A DNA stretch of 40,222 nucleotides from JBPCQA01 sp050998615. GTDB lineage: Bacteria > Actinomycetota > Actinomycetes > Propionibacteriales > Nocardioidaceae. This document shows, in pieces, positions 8,062-17,041 of this stretch (the stretch's first letter is position 1; every line of letters begins with the position of its first letter). Made by a program: the position numbers and the translations under genes. The DNA is taken from NCBI GenBank assembly GCA_050998615.1, contig JBPCQA010000012.1:1-40222 (forward strand). Direction: 5' to 3'. The notes below the pieces were generated by a model. The model saw only the letters and a list, made by a program, of their open reading frames with translations. It ran no database searches and had not been told where the DNA came from.

Positions 8062-9447
8062 GTGGAGACGTCGAGTTCGTTTGACCTGGCTGACCTGCTC
8101 CGCCGTCGGGGTGGTGAACGATATGAGTTGTACGGGCGGTTTCTGAATCCACAGTTGCCGCGAATGTTGCACGCGATCGGGTTCGACGCTGTCTATACCC
8201 GGGGTGAGGGTGCGTATCTATTTGACGCCGATGGCCATGCTTACCTGGACATGCTCGCTGGATTCGGGGTGTTCGCCCTCGGTCGGCATTCCCGATTGGT
8301 GCGGCAGGCGATCCACGACGTCCTCGACGCCGACCTGGCGGATCTGACCCAGTTCGACGCTCCCCCGCTCGCGGGGTTGTTCGCGGAGGCGCTGCTCGCG
8401 AAAGTGCCGCATTTGGACCGGGTCTATTTCAGTAACAGCGGAACCGAGGCCGTCGAGGCCGCCTTGAAGTTCGCCCGCTACGCCACCGGCCGCTCTCGGA
8501 TCGTTTACTGCGCGCATGCCTTCCACGGGCTGACGGCGGGATCACTGTCGGTCAACGGCGCGCAGGAGTTCCGGGGCGGATTCGGGCCGCTGCTGCCGGA
8601 CACACCGATCCCGTTCGGCGACCTGGGCGCCCTCGAGCGGGAGCTACGCCGCGGTGACGTCGCCGGATTCCTCATCGAACCGATCCAGGGCAAGACAGTC
8701 GCCGTCGCACCACCAGGATTCCTAGCGGGGGCACATGAGCTGCTACGCCGGCACCAAGCGCTGCTCATCGCCGACGAGGTGCAGTGCGGCATCGGTCGGA
8801 CCGGCGACTTCTTCGCCTTCGCCCATGACGGCGTGCAACCCGACATCGTCACGGCGGCCAAGGCCCTGTCCGGCGGCTACATCCCCGTTGGGGCCACCAT
8901 CGCCCGCGACTGGATATTCCAGAAGGTGTACTCGTCGATGGACCGGGTCCTCGTGCACGACTCGACCCTCGGCACCAACGCCCAAGCCATGGCCGCCGGC
9001 CTGGCAACGCTGCACGTGCTGGACACCGAGGGGCTCATCGACAATGCGCGCACCATCGGCGCACTGCTGCGGCGCCGACTCGCCGAACTCACCGAGAAAT
9101 ATGAGTTCCTCCACGACGTCCGCGGACGCGGACTCATGATCGGCATCGAGTTCGGCCGCCCTGCCTCTTGGCGGCTGCGGCCCAGTTGGACCGCGTTACA
9201 GAGTGCGCGTAAGGGTTTGTTTGCCCAGACGATCGTGCACGCCCTCTATCACCAGCACCGCATCCTCACCCAGGTCTCCGGCGACCACCTCGAGGTCATC
9301 AAACTCATCCCGCCGCTGATGATCGGCGAACCGGAAGTCGACCGTTTCGTGACCGCATTCACCGACATCATGGAGCAGACCCAGCGCGGCAACGGGCTGG
9401 TCTGGGACTTCGGCAAAACCCTGATCAAGCAGGCCCGCACCCCCTAA
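8062..9447 (+). CDS. hpnO: Class III PLP-dependent aminotransferase, hopanoid-cluster type
   Basis: A complete ~461-residue fold-type I aminotransferase. Visible parts are the PLP-binding SNSGTEAVEAALKFARYATG, the Asp of LLIADEVQCGIGRTG, and the Schiff-base Lys in AAKALSGGYIPVG. The sequence closely recalls the aminotransferase of Streptomyces hopanoid clusters (LPRMLHAIGFDAVY near the start, VWDFGKTLIKQA at the end), which is proposed to make aminobacteriohopanetriol. Ornithine- or lysine-type transaminase activity cannot be excluded. AAGGAGG at 8046-8052 suits GTG 8062 better than TTG 8056. No other hopanoid gene is present here, so it stands alone. It lies just outside the tRNA scar, where native chromosome seems to resume. 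Confidence 0.85.
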   Translation: METSSSFDLADLLRRRGGERYELYGRFLNPQLPRMLHAIGFDAVYTRGEGAYLFDADGHAYLDMLAGFGVFALGRHSRLVRQAIHDVLDADLADLTQFDAPPLAGLFAEALLAKVPHLDRVYFSNSGTEAVEAALKFARYATGRSRIVYCAHAFHGLTAGSLSVNGAQEFRGGFGPLLPDTPIPFGDLGALERELRRGDVAGFLIEPIQGKTVAVAPPGFLAGAHELLRRHQALLIADEVQCGIGRTGDFFAFAHDGVQPDIVTAAKALSGGYIPVGATIARDWIFQKVYSSMDRVLVHDSTLGTNAQAMAAGLATLHVLDTEGLIDNARTIGALLRRRLAELTEKYEFLHDVRGRGLMIGIEFGRPASWRLRPSWTALQSARKGLFAQTIVHALYHQHRILTQVSGDHLEVIKLIPPLMIGEPEVDRFVTAFTDIMEQTQRGNGLVWDFGKTLIKQARTP

Positions 9448-9755
9448 CCTGCGGTCGGAGCGCACGCCGGGACCGGCCGCCACCATGATCCTGTTGGCTG
9501 GGCGACATCGCAACTCCAATGACGCGGTTCATCGCGTTGCGATCCAGCTGGTCGTCAGACCCAAGAGCCTCGCGCCCAGCGATAGCAAGTCGGCGAGCCG
9601 GTGCGCGCGGACTCCTCGGCCTCAGTGAACCGGACTTCTCCGTCAGTGGGGCGACCGGCGAACCGTGCTTGCTCGAGTACCTCAGTTTGCGGCGCGCGCG
9701 CTGGCGAACCGCCCGTCGAGCGCGGCAAGCGTAAACGGATTTCCCATACACGACA
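9448..9755. other. Convergent intergenic region
   Basis: This lies between the ends of the aminotransferase and the histidine kinase. No gene is recognised. Its right end holds the first copy of a 20-base repeat (9740-9759). No clear terminator hairpin with a T-tract was seen. Confidence 0.4.
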
Positions 9756-9759
9756 CTAG
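9740..9759 (+). repeat. 20-base direct repeat, copy 1
   Basis: TTTCCCATACACGACACTAG. The second copy is at 29028-29047 with one mismatch (C to T at position 12) in the same orientation. The last bases overlap the stop codon of the histidine kinase gene. Confidence 0.8.
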
Positions 9760-10865
9760 GTCGGGAGCCGGACCAGGAACCGACAACCGGCTGCTTCGTT
9801 GGCAACTGCCACGCTGCCCTTGTGGGCTTCCACGATCCCTCTAACGATGGCCAGCCCGAGGCCAGCGCCCGCGCACGCCTCCGGTGTCCGGGCGTGAGTG
9901 CCGCGCCAAGCGACATCGAAGACGCGGTCCAGATCCTCGTCGGGTATGCCGCCGCAGGCATCGCGCACGGCGACCTCGACGCTGTCCCCGCATAGGCGCC
10001 CCGACACCTCAACGGCACCGTCAGAGGGGGTATGTCGGATGGCGTTGGTGAGCAAGTTTGTCAACACCCGGGACAACTCACGGGCGTCTGCCCAGACCAG
10101 TACGCCGTCTTCCACCGAGCCGCCGAGCCGCACTCCGCGTGCGCGTGCCACCGGGTCGGTCATCGCCAGGGCTTCGCTGACCAGGTCGGCGAGCGACACC
10201 TGGCCGATGGTGAGTTGTAACGTGCCGCCATGGATTCGTGACAGCTCGAACAGATCGTCGACCATCCGGGACATCCGGTCAACTTCGGCCCGCATCTGGG
10301 TGTGGTAACGGGCCGGGTCGGGGACCATCCCGTCCTCGAGCGCCTCGGTCATTGCGCGTAGCCCGGCCAGCGGAGTTCTCAGGTCATGTGAGACCCAGGT
10401 GACCAACTCGCGCCGGGACGAGTCCAGTTGCCGCTCACGCGTTCGAGACTCGGCCAACCGCGCGCTGGTGCGCTCGAGTTCGGCCGACACCTGCTCGAGC
10501 TCGGCTGGGCCGCGCACCCCGGAAGAGAAATGACCGGTCTCCCCAAGGGAACGAGCCGCCTCCTGCAGCGACTTGGACCATCGCACAGCTCCACCGGCAA
10601 CTAGAAGCGCGAAGCCAAGCGACACCACACCGGCGACGCCGCAGACGATGAGCACCACTCCGAAATCGTGCGCCGACAAGAACATCGCCCGAGCCGTTGC
10701 CAGCAGACCGGCGACGAATCCCCCCACAGCCACCAAAGCGACCACGATTGCTCCCCAGCGCAGGGACCGGTAGCGAAGCAGCCACGCCATCAGGACTCCG
10801 GCGAGGCCAACCGCACCCGACCAACCGGCGGCCAGGCCCACGATCACCCACTGATCGTGGGCCAT
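9756..10865 (-). CDS. Sensor histidine kinase of a two-component system
   Basis: 369 residues from ATG 10865, which overlaps the response-regulator stop (ATGA). The N-terminal ~95 residues hold three or so membrane segments with little outside loop. A HAMP-like linker follows, then the phosphoacceptor box VSHDLRTPLAG (His160). The ATPase domain shows N-box NLLTNAIRHT, G1 DACGGIPDEDL and G2 GAGLGLAIV. With so small an external part it probably senses a signal within the membrane. It is the last gene of the seven-gene operon whose first gene starts at 15529, so it is made together with the enzymes it may control. Position 10895 offers an earlier in-frame ATG but would overlap more of the regulator. 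Confidence 0.93.
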   Translation of the reverse strand: MAHDQWVIVGLAAGWSGAVGLAGVLMAWLLRYRSLRWGAIVVALVAVGGFVAGLLATARAMFLSAHDFGVVLIVCGVAGVVSLGFALLVAGGAVRWSKSLQEAARSLGETGHFSSGVRGPAELEQVSAELERTSARLAESRTRERQLDSSRRELVTWVSHDLRTPLAGLRAMTEALEDGMVPDPARYHTQMRAEVDRMSRMVDDLFELSRIHGGTLQLTIGQVSLADLVSEALAMTDPVARARGVRLGGSVEDGVLVWADARELSRVLTNLLTNAIRHTPSDGAVEVSGRLCGDSVEVAVRDACGGIPDEDLDRVFDVAWRGTHARTPEACAGAGLGLAIVRGIVEAHKGSVAVANEAAGCRFLVRLPT

Positions 10866-11542
10866 CAGGCCTCCCACCGGTAACCGACGCCCCAAACCGT
10901 TGCCAGTCTGGTGGGCCGTGTTGGGTCCATTTCGACCTTCTCTCGCAAACGGCGTACGTGCACTGTGACCGTCGACTGGTCACCGAACGACCATCCCCAC
11001 ACCTTCTCCAGCAGGTCTTGGCGATCGAAGGCCACCCCCTTGTTGGCGAGGAAGAACTTCAGGAGTTCGAATTCCCGGGAGGTAAGCATCAACCGCTCAC
11101 CGCTTCTGGTGGCAACGTGCTGTGCCACGTCGACGACGAGGTCGCCGTCGGTAAGGACAGCCCCACTCGTATCCACGCGCTCCACCGCCCGACGTAGCAC
11201 GGAATCGACCCTGAGCACCAACTCGCGGGGGCTGAACGGCTTGGTGACGTAATCATCGGCACCGAGCTCCAGACCCATGACGCGGTCAGCCTCGGCACCT
11301 AGCGCTGTGAGCATGACGACTGGCACGTCGTTGCACTGACGCAACCTGCGACAAACCTCCAGGCCGTCGATGCCGGGCAGCATCAGGTCGAGGACGACCA
11401 GGTCGGGTTGTCGTGATTCCACCGCGGCCAGGGCAACTTCTCCATCAGCGGCCTCTGACACATCGTGGCCGCCGGCGCGCAAGTAGGACACGACCACTTC
11501 CCGAACTGTTGGGTCGTCGTCGACGACCAGGACATGCGGCAT
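10865..11542 (-). CDS. OmpR/PhoB-family response regulator
   Basis: 225 residues from ATG 11542 (PHVLVVDDDP). The receiver domain has the acidic pair at residues 8-10, phosphorylated Asp52 in VVLDLMLPG, and the conserved Lys of DYVTKPFSPRE. The winged-helix output domain has LTSREFELLKFF, then STVTVHVRRLREKVE, and ends GVGYRWEA. It is the cognate partner of the kinase translated right after it. The open frame extends to 11707, but the extra 55 residues do not belong to the family. The upstream gene ends two bases before this start. Confidence 0.94.
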   Translation of the reverse strand: MPHVLVVDDDPTVREVVVSYLRAGGHDVSEAADGEVALAAVESRQPDLVVLDLMLPGIDGLEVCRRLRQCNDVPVVMLTALGAEADRVMGLELGADDYVTKPFSPRELVLRVDSVLRRAVERVDTSGAVLTDGDLVVDVAQHVATRSGERLMLTSREFELLKFFLANKGVAFDRQDLLEKVWGWSFGDQSTVTVHVRRLREKVEMDPTRPTRLATVWGVGYRWEA

Positions 11543-11544
11543 TG

Positions 11545-12111
11545 TCAGCTCACGTCCGGCGGTTCGGTGGCGGCATGTGAGACATTCTGCGCTTCGTCGG
11601 TTTGCGCGGCTATGCCCGCTGGATCGGATTGGTGTGCACTGAACACGAGTCGAGCGGCGTACGCAACGGCGCTTGTGGCGAACAGGACACCGGTGATCAG
11701 CAGCCATCGCTCAAGGAAGGGCTGTTGGGTTTGGCCGGTTGCGGCGAGGTAACTGTCGGCTCCCTGCCGAACGATGCCAGGAAAGAACAGCAGCAACAAC
11801 AGCCCCGATCCCAGCGCGGGCACTCGTAGGTAGTTCAGCGCAGAAGGGCACAACCGCTGTTTCCTGCCTCCGCGTCGGACCGCGTGCAGCGCTGCGGCGA
11901 GCGAGCGGTCGGCGACGGCGTACAAGGGGTAGAGCACGAAGTCGTGACCAATGACGGCGGCTGCGAACCAGACCAGCATCAGCGGCCAATCAGACTCTGA
12001 CACCGTGCGCAGTGCAGCGAAACCAGCCAACGCGAAACAGCCGATCGACACGAGCAGATGAAGGGGGTTCGCGCCGTAGCGGGCTCTCAATCGAACCAGT
12101 CGCTTCGACAT
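11545..12111 (-). CDS. Small integral membrane protein of unknown function
   Basis: 188 residues from ATG 12111 (SKRLVRLRARYG). Four hydrophobic segments are visible, around residues 15-35 (LLVSIGCFALAGFAAL), 43-62 (PLMLVWFAAAVIGHDFVLYPL), 100-116 (GSGLLLLLFFPGIV) and 140-160 (LLITGVLFATSAVAYA). The second contains HDFVLYPLYAVAD, a likely family signature. I do not recognise a named family. It sits between the cytochrome b/molybdopterin-fold protein and the response regulator, two bases from each, so it may belong to the membrane complex or to its sensing system. The frame is open to 12261, but only the part from 12111 looks like protein. Confidence 0.8.
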   Translation of the reverse strand: MSKRLVRLRARYGANPLHLLVSIGCFALAGFAALRTVSESDWPLMLVWFAAAVIGHDFVLYPLYAVADRSLAAALHAVRRGGRKQRLCPSALNYLRVPALGSGLLLLLFFPGIVRQGADSYLAATGQTQQPFLERWLLITGVLFATSAVAYAARLVFSAHQSDPAGIAAQTDEAQNVSHAATEPPDVS

Positions 12112-12112
12112 G

Positions 12113-13504
12113 TCAGCCGCTCGCGAATTCGATGGAGCTGACCCACTTCGTGTTGTGCACTCCGGGAAGGGCCGGGACGATGATGCGGGCCGGATAGCCG
12201 TGGTCAGCCGACAAGTCTGCCCCGTTGACCTGCAAGGCGAGCATCGAATCGGGGTCATCAACCTGGTTGGCCTGGAGGGTCGCCTGGTTGAATGGCCCGT
12301 GTCTTTGCAATGAACGCACCGTCGCAGACAGCGGGGCAGGTACGTCGGTCAGCGCAGCGAGATCGCGCAACGGTATCCCCGTCCAGGTTTCGGTGGTCGC
12401 CCAGCCCTCGACGCAAGCGATCGGCAGCGTCGCGGTGTGTTGCGGCATGGCGAGCAGCGTTTGGCGATCCAAGATCACCCGGCGACCCGAACCGTGGAGG
12501 ACTAGCCTCCAGCTGGCTCCGGCATCGCGTTTTTGGATGCCGGCGGCGAGGGCAGTGTGGTTGATCTGGAAGTCGTTGGGGCCATCGCCGAGGTCGCGGC
12601 CTCGCGGCAGCAACAGCGCCAGCGGACGGGTGATCCCGCCAATGGTCTGCCCGGCGGTGACGGCCGCCACAACAAGCGAGCCGCCTGCGACAAGTGCCAG
12701 CAGCCCGCGTCTGCTGATGGTGGGAGGGGCCGGGTGAGTTGCGACAAGTCCACCAGCATCGAGCGGCTCCGGGAGCGTGCTGGCTCGTGACGTACGCAGC
12801 TCCGCGCGCAGCGACCGTGACCGCAGCGACGTCACCATGCGGGGCAGCTTGAGGGTGACGTGCATGACAAACCCGGCGATGAACACCCACGCACCGTAGT
12901 AGTGCGCGGTGTAGAAGCTAAAGCCGAACACATAGTCGTATTGAATGTTGAGCACCCCAGTAGCAATCTCAAACAAGACTCCACCCACGAGCAGCACCAG
13001 CGAGAGCCGCTCCAGCACTCCGGCGACGGAACGCGCCGGTGGCCAGCTGAAGAGTTTCGGAATAGCCGACCATAACTTGGCTAGCACCGTCGGGATGATG
13101 AGCAGGCCGAGACCGACGTGCGCTCCCTCGGTCAACCGGAACAGCCAGGATGGCCTGGTGGGCCAGTCGAAGTAGGGCAGATGCAACCAGCCGACGTCGC
13201 GAGGGATCGCCTGTCCGAACTGGGGGCCGTAGGCGATGTAGTCCAGCAGTCCGGTGACGATCACCAACGGCAAGATCACCAGCAGCACCGATCCCAGCAC
13301 CGCGGTGAGCCATGGCCCACGCAAGGGGCTGCGCCACCGGTGGGGGCTAGGCAGGCCGAGCGGTCGACGCCGCTCGATTGCACGCCAAACCCACGCGGGG
13401 GCGCCGTACGTCGGCTGCTCCCGCTCCGCGTTGCCGATGGCCGGTCGCTCGTCCGGCGTCGGGAGTCCGATCGGATGGCTGCGCGGTGACTTCGCCGACG
13501 TCAT
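12113..13504 (-). CDS. Cytochrome b561-like / sulfite-oxidase-fold molybdopterin oxidoreductase fusion
   Basis: 463 residues. The first ~240 are membrane-embedded with histidines suited to haem b (EGAHVGLGLLII and TAHYYGAWVFIAGFVMHVTLKLP segments). Around residue 270 a twin-arginine-like SRRGLLALVAGGSLVV leads to a periplasmic domain of the sulfite oxidase/YedY type, whose molybdenum-ligating Cys364 is in PIACVEGW. Electrons probably pass between a molybdenum centre outside the membrane and haem inside it; the substrate is unknown, with repair of oxidised Met as in MsrP one option. Its stop overlaps nothing downstream (gap of one base), and its start overlaps the methyltransferase stop. Confidence 0.88.
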   Translation of the reverse strand: MTSAKSPRSHPIGLPTPDERPAIGNAEREQPTYGAPAWVWRAIERRRPLGLPSPHRWRSPLRGPWLTAVLGSVLLVILPLVIVTGLLDYIAYGPQFGQAIPRDVGWLHLPYFDWPTRPSWLFRLTEGAHVGLGLLIIPTVLAKLWSAIPKLFSWPPARSVAGVLERLSLVLLVGGVLFEIATGVLNIQYDYVFGFSFYTAHYYGAWVFIAGFVMHVTLKLPRMVTSLRSRSLRAELRTSRASTLPEPLDAGGLVATHPAPPTISRRGLLALVAGGSLVVAAVTAGQTIGGITRPLALLLPRGRDLGDGPNDFQINHTALAAGIQKRDAGASWRLVLHGSGRRVILDRQTLLAMPQHTATLPIACVEGWATTETWTGIPLRDLAALTDVPAPLSATVRSLQRHGPFNQATLQANQVDDPDSMLALQVNGADLSADHGYPARIIVPALPGVHNTKWVSSIEFASG

Positions 13505-14181
13505 CTGCCACCCCCGCGAACCGGTGTCAGCTCGGCGACCCAGCGATCGTGGCTGGCAGCCACATCGAGAACCGTCAGGGCGGCTGCCCGCGCTAGACCG
13601 GTGAGTGCTTCGGGTGACACCAAAGACCAGGCGAACGGCGCAGACCGCCGCCCCGCGACTTCCAACCGCACCGAACGCGTGCGGATGCCCAAGCCTGGCG
13701 AGGCTAGATCCACCACGATGACTCCATCAGCGGCCACCAGATGCGAGACCCGGCGTAGCAGCCTGACCGGATCTCCACCGATGCCGATGTTGCCGTCAGC
13801 TAACAGCGCCGAGCTCCACCGGCCCTCTCCGGGCAACCGCGCGAAGAGATCACGAAGCAATGCGTTCGCACCCCGCGCACGCGCTTGCGCCACAGCTTCA
13901 GGGATGATGTCAACGCCGAGCGAAGTCACACCGCGCAGGCTCAACGCGTGAGTCAGTCGGCCCGGCCCGCAGCCAACGTCGATGGTGGGGCCAGCGCAGC
14001 GGCTCAGCAGAGCCTCATCGCCCACGCACGCATCGGCGGCCCAGCGTTGCGTCGGCAGCACAACGGCTTGGTCACCGAGGCCGTGCACCAGGCAGGTCTG
14101 GCCACGCAAGGCTGCGGAGAACACCTCCGCGGCGCCGGCAACGACCCCACCCGAGCACGCCTGCACCAAACGCGGTGTCAT
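13501..14181 (-). CDS. Class I SAM-dependent methyltransferase
   Basis: 226 residues, cytoplasmic. Motif I is IDVGCGPGRLTHAL, the acidic ribose-binding residue is in SLGVDIIPEAV, and a post-motif loop LADGNIGIGGDPVRLLRRV is typical of the family linked to DUF2064 and GT2 genes. The substrate is unknown; the neighbours suggest a lipid- or sugar-linked envelope precursor. Both ends overlap neighbouring genes by four bases (ATGA at 14178-14181, GTGA/ATGA type at 13501-13504), so translation is coupled. The long plus-strand frames across it are shadows. Confidence 0.86.
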   Translation of the reverse strand: MTPRLVQACSGGVVAGAAEVFSAALRGQTCLVHGLGDQAVVLPTQRWAADACVGDEALLSRCAGPTIDVGCGPGRLTHALSLRGVTSLGVDIIPEAVAQARARGANALLRDLFARLPGEGRWSSALLADGNIGIGGDPVRLLRRVSHLVAADGVIVVDLASPGLGIRTRSVRLEVAGRRSAPFAWSLVSPEALTGLARAAALTVLDVAASHDRWVAELTPVRGGGR

Positions 14182-14873
14182 GCCGACACCGCGTCCAGCT
14201 GCTGCGGTGCGCTCACCGCGCGCCAGGCCTCGGCGAAGCGGCTGTGAGCACAGCTGGCACTGACTGCTTCGGCATCTGCGCGGTCATCGACGTCACGAAG
14301 CCACCAACCGACCGCGACCCTTGCTCCGGCCAGCCTCAGTGATCGCCGCGTGCATCTTCCGGTGTCGGAGGTTGACATCGGTACGTCGGCAAGCAGGCGA
14401 GCCAATCGCGGATCCCGCAAACCCAACGCCCACCACCCACCATCCTCGGCAAGCGCCAAGACCGCATCGCAATCGCCAATGGACAAGCACCGCGTCAAGT
14501 CAGCCAACGCCGGGGAGGTCAACTGGGGCGTGTCCATTCCCACCTGCACAACGGGCCCATCGATGATCATTGCCGCGTCTCGATGCGCGCCCGCCAACCG
14601 AGAGCCCAGCCCTTGCCCGGATTGGCCGATGACGCGCCAGTGACGTAGGCGTCCCGCCAGCTCCCGGCCGCGGGCTGCCGACGCGAGCTCACCATCGAGG
14701 GCAACAACGCGTCTGCCAACACCGAACCGTGCCTCGCAGACGTCAAGCGTGTCGAGAAAGGCGGCGGCGGCGAGGTCGGCGGCGGCGGTGTCACCGACCA
14801 GTCGGGCGAGTCTCGTCTTGACCCGCCCGGCGACCGGTGACTTCGCCACGACGAGCACCCCGGGCGACCTCAT
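14178..14873 (-). CDS. DUF2064/TIGR04282 glycosyltransferase-like protein
   Basis: 231 residues with the GT-A-like fold of DUF2064. The N-terminus VLVVAKSPVAGRVKTRLARL is the nucleotide-binding signature, followed by the acidic motif in VVQVGMDTPQLT and DGGWWALGLRDP. Homologues are labelled as arsenosugar-type glycosyltransferases, but here it pairs with a GT2, a methyltransferase and a molybdopterin-fold membrane protein, a set I recall as conserved in many actinobacteria. It probably helps build an envelope saccharide or lipid. It overlaps both neighbours by four bases. Confidence 0.85.
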   Translation of the reverse strand: MRSPGVLVVAKSPVAGRVKTRLARLVGDTAAADLAAAAFLDTLDVCEARFGVGRRVVALDGELASAARGRELAGRLRHWRVIGQSGQGLGSRLAGAHRDAAMIIDGPVVQVGMDTPQLTSPALADLTRCLSIGDCDAVLALAEDGGWWALGLRDPRLARLLADVPMSTSDTGRCTRRSLRLAGARVAVGWWLRDVDDRADAEAVSASCAHSRFAEAWRAVSAPQQLDAVSA

Positions 14874-15529
14874 CGCAGGATCCGCGCGAAGTCAATAGCG
14901 GCCCTGATGCTGCCGGGGACCGAACCGGACACCTTCGACCTGGTGCCCACTGTGCGAGCGCGGTAGCTGACGTCGTACTCCCGTATCACCCACCCGGCTT
15001 TGGCGGCGCGCGTCAAGAGCTCGACCGGATAACCGAAGCGCTGGTCTTCTACTCCCAGCGCCAACAGGTCCTCACGTCGGCACACCCTGACTGGCGATAT
15101 GTCTGTGACCCGCAATCCGGTGCGGGCGCGAAGCCAGCGACTCGCCAACGCGTTGCCAGCCCTGGCATGCCACCGCCAGGCCGCCTTGTTGACCGGGCGG
15201 CGCCGCCCCACCGCCATAGTCGCCGTTGCAGAGACGACGGCCGTGAGCAGCGGCGTCAGCTCCCTGGGGTCCAAAGAACCATCGCCGTCGATGACCGCGA
15301 CATGATCGGCCGTGCAAGCCTGCACACCAGCGTTCACGGCCGCGCCGTAACCGGGGTTTGGCTCCTGGATGACCGTCGCCCCAAGCCTTCGAGCTACCGC
15401 CGCGGTGTCGTCTACTGACCCGTTGTCCACGACGATCACCCTCATGCAGTCAGGCACTCGCGGAAGTAGTGCGGGTAGCGCAAGAGCCTCGTCTCGGCAC
15501 GGAACAACAAGGTCACAACTGGTCGACAT
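14870..15529 (-). CDS. Family 2 glycosyltransferase
   Basis: 219 residues, cytoplasmic, with no membrane tail. The GT-A fold is clear: VVPCRDEALALPALLPRVP, VIVVDNGSVDDTAAVA and the metal-binding DGDGS. It resembles dolichol/polyprenyl-phosphate sugar transferases, so it likely loads a sugar onto a polyprenyl phosphate for later use outside the membrane. It is the first gene of the seven-gene minus-strand operon. The 120-base spacer to the divergent membrane protein gene at 15650 should carry its promoter. Confidence 0.9.
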   Translation of the reverse strand: MSTSCDLVVPCRDEALALPALLPRVPDCMRVIVVDNGSVDDTAAVARRLGATVIQEPNPGYGAAVNAGVQACTADHVAVIDGDGSLDPRELTPLLTAVVSATATMAVGRRRPVNKAAWRWHARAGNALASRWLRARTGLRVTDISPVRVCRREDLLALGVEDQRFGYPVELLTRAAKAGWVIREYDVSYRARTVGTRSKVSGSVPGSIRAAIDFARILR

Positions 15530-15649
15530 GACCTCAATCTAGGTTCGTGGCTGGCAGGAAATGGCCGGAAAGGCTTACGACTGTGTGACGGGCGAAGGCC
15601 ACAGGGAAATTTGGCACAACGCCGCGGTCCACGGGCTTAACGTCGATGT

Positions 15650-17008
15650 GTGACGTCAGCTGGAACCGATTCCGTGGACACGACACCGCTCGCCATGACG
15701 CGGCGACGGGTACCTTCCGCGGCCACCATTGGCTGCGCGGCGGCGGCGGTGCTGATGTTCGCGGCGGCCGCGGTCCCGGCGCTGACGCACTGGCAGGTCT
15801 ACGCAGGATTCCCTCCACTCAGCGGCTTGTGGGACCCCCGAGTTGGTGCGGCAAGCCTTGCCGCGTTGGCGATAGCCGTCTTGTCCGTTGCCTTCGGGTG
15901 GGCCGCGTGCGAGCGGTTCACCTGGACCGGGCTGCTTCTTGCGGCGTGGCTGACCGGTCTCGGGTGGTCGCTCTCACTTGCCCTCGTTGATGGCCTGGCG
16001 GGAATCGACACCATTCTCGCCACCCCTCACGAATACCTCAGGACCGCGCGAGCTACTCACAACGTCTCAGCAACGCTGCACGAGTTCATCAGCCGAATCC
16101 CCGCCGGCAGTCAGGGAAGTTGGCCGGTGCATGTCGCTGGGCATCCGCCCGGAGCCCTGCTCTTCTTCGTTTTGCTCGTCCGGCTCGGTCTGGGCAGTGG
16201 CCTGGCCGCGGGGCTCGTGGTCAGCGTCGTCGCGTCAACCACCCCCGTCGCCGTGCTCGTCACCTTGCGAGTTTTGGGGGCCGAGCAGGCGGCCCGCCGG
16301 GCAGCACCCTTCCTGGTGCTGAGTCCCGCGGCAATTTGGGCAACCGTCTCTGCCGATGGTGTGTTCGCCGCGGTCGCCGCCTGGGCGCTTGCGGCTCTTG
16401 CCCTTGCGGCGGTACGTCGCAGCGCGTCGTGGTCGTTGCTCGCGGGTCTCCTCTTCGGTTGCTGTCTGCTGTTGTCCTACGGGCTTCCGCTCGTGGGCAT
16501 CCTCGCCATCGCTGTTCTAGTCGCCACACGGACGGTCTTCCCGGTCGTGCCGGCGATTGCTGCCGCGGGTGCGCTGATACTGGCATTCGCGCTCGCTGGC
16601 TTCTCCCTATGGGCGGCCTACCCGGTGCTGGACGAGCGGTATTGGGCGGGCATCGCCAGTTGGCGGCCGGCCAGCTACTGGCTGTGGGGCGATCTTGCGG
16701 CCCTGTCCTTCTGCGCCGGGCCGCTGATGGCGGCGGGGCTCGGACAGGTGTTCGCGCGAGCTCGAATGATGTGGCCTGACTCGGCCACTCGAGCAGTCCT
16801 GACGTTGCCCGTGGCCGCCACCGCAGCGATTGTGATGGCAGACGTGTCCTTGATGAGCAAGGCAGAGGTGGAGCGCATCTGGCTTCCGTTTGTGCCCTGG
16901 CTGCTGGTCGGTTGTGCCACGTTGTCGAAGCGCTGGCGTCAACGCGGGCTGGTCGTCCAAGCCAGCACGGCCTTGCTGGTGCAACACCTGCTGTTCGTGA
17001 TCTGGTAG
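15650..17008 (+). CDS. GT-C-like polytopic membrane protein (probable polyprenyl-sugar mannosyltransferase type)
   Basis: 452 residues with about ten hydrophobic segments. Between the early segments lies an external loop with SWPVHVAGHPPGALLF, and near the end VERIWLPFVPW; both look like GT-C glycosyltransferase signatures, although the classic DxD is not obvious. A role using the polyprenyl-phosphate sugar made by the divergent GT2 is a reasonable inference. Start GTG 15650 gives a 35-residue cytoplasmic lead. ATG 15646 is in a different frame. The gene is convergent with the epimerase, with 33 bases between stops. Confidence 0.78.
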   Translation: MTSAGTDSVDTTPLAMTRRRVPSAATIGCAAAAVLMFAAAAVPALTHWQVYAGFPPLSGLWDPRVGAASLAALAIAVLSVAFGWAACERFTWTGLLLAAWLTGLGWSLSLALVDGLAGIDTILATPHEYLRTARATHNVSATLHEFISRIPAGSQGSWPVHVAGHPPGALLFFVLLVRLGLGSGLAAGLVVSVVASTTPVAVLVTLRVLGAEQAARRAAPFLVLSPAAIWATVSADGVFAAVAAWALAALALAAVRRSASWSLLAGLLFGCCLLLSYGLPLVGILAIAVLVATRTVFPVVPAIAAAGALILAFALAGFSLWAAYPVLDERYWAGIASWRPASYWLWGDLAALSFCAGPLMAAGLGQVFARARMMWPDSATRAVLTLPVAATAAIVMADVSLMSKAEVERIWLPFVPWLLVGCATLSKRWRQRGLVVQASTALLVQHLLFVIW

Positions 17009-17041
17009 CAGTCCCGGGGCGGCTTGAGTCGGGCCGGCGGC

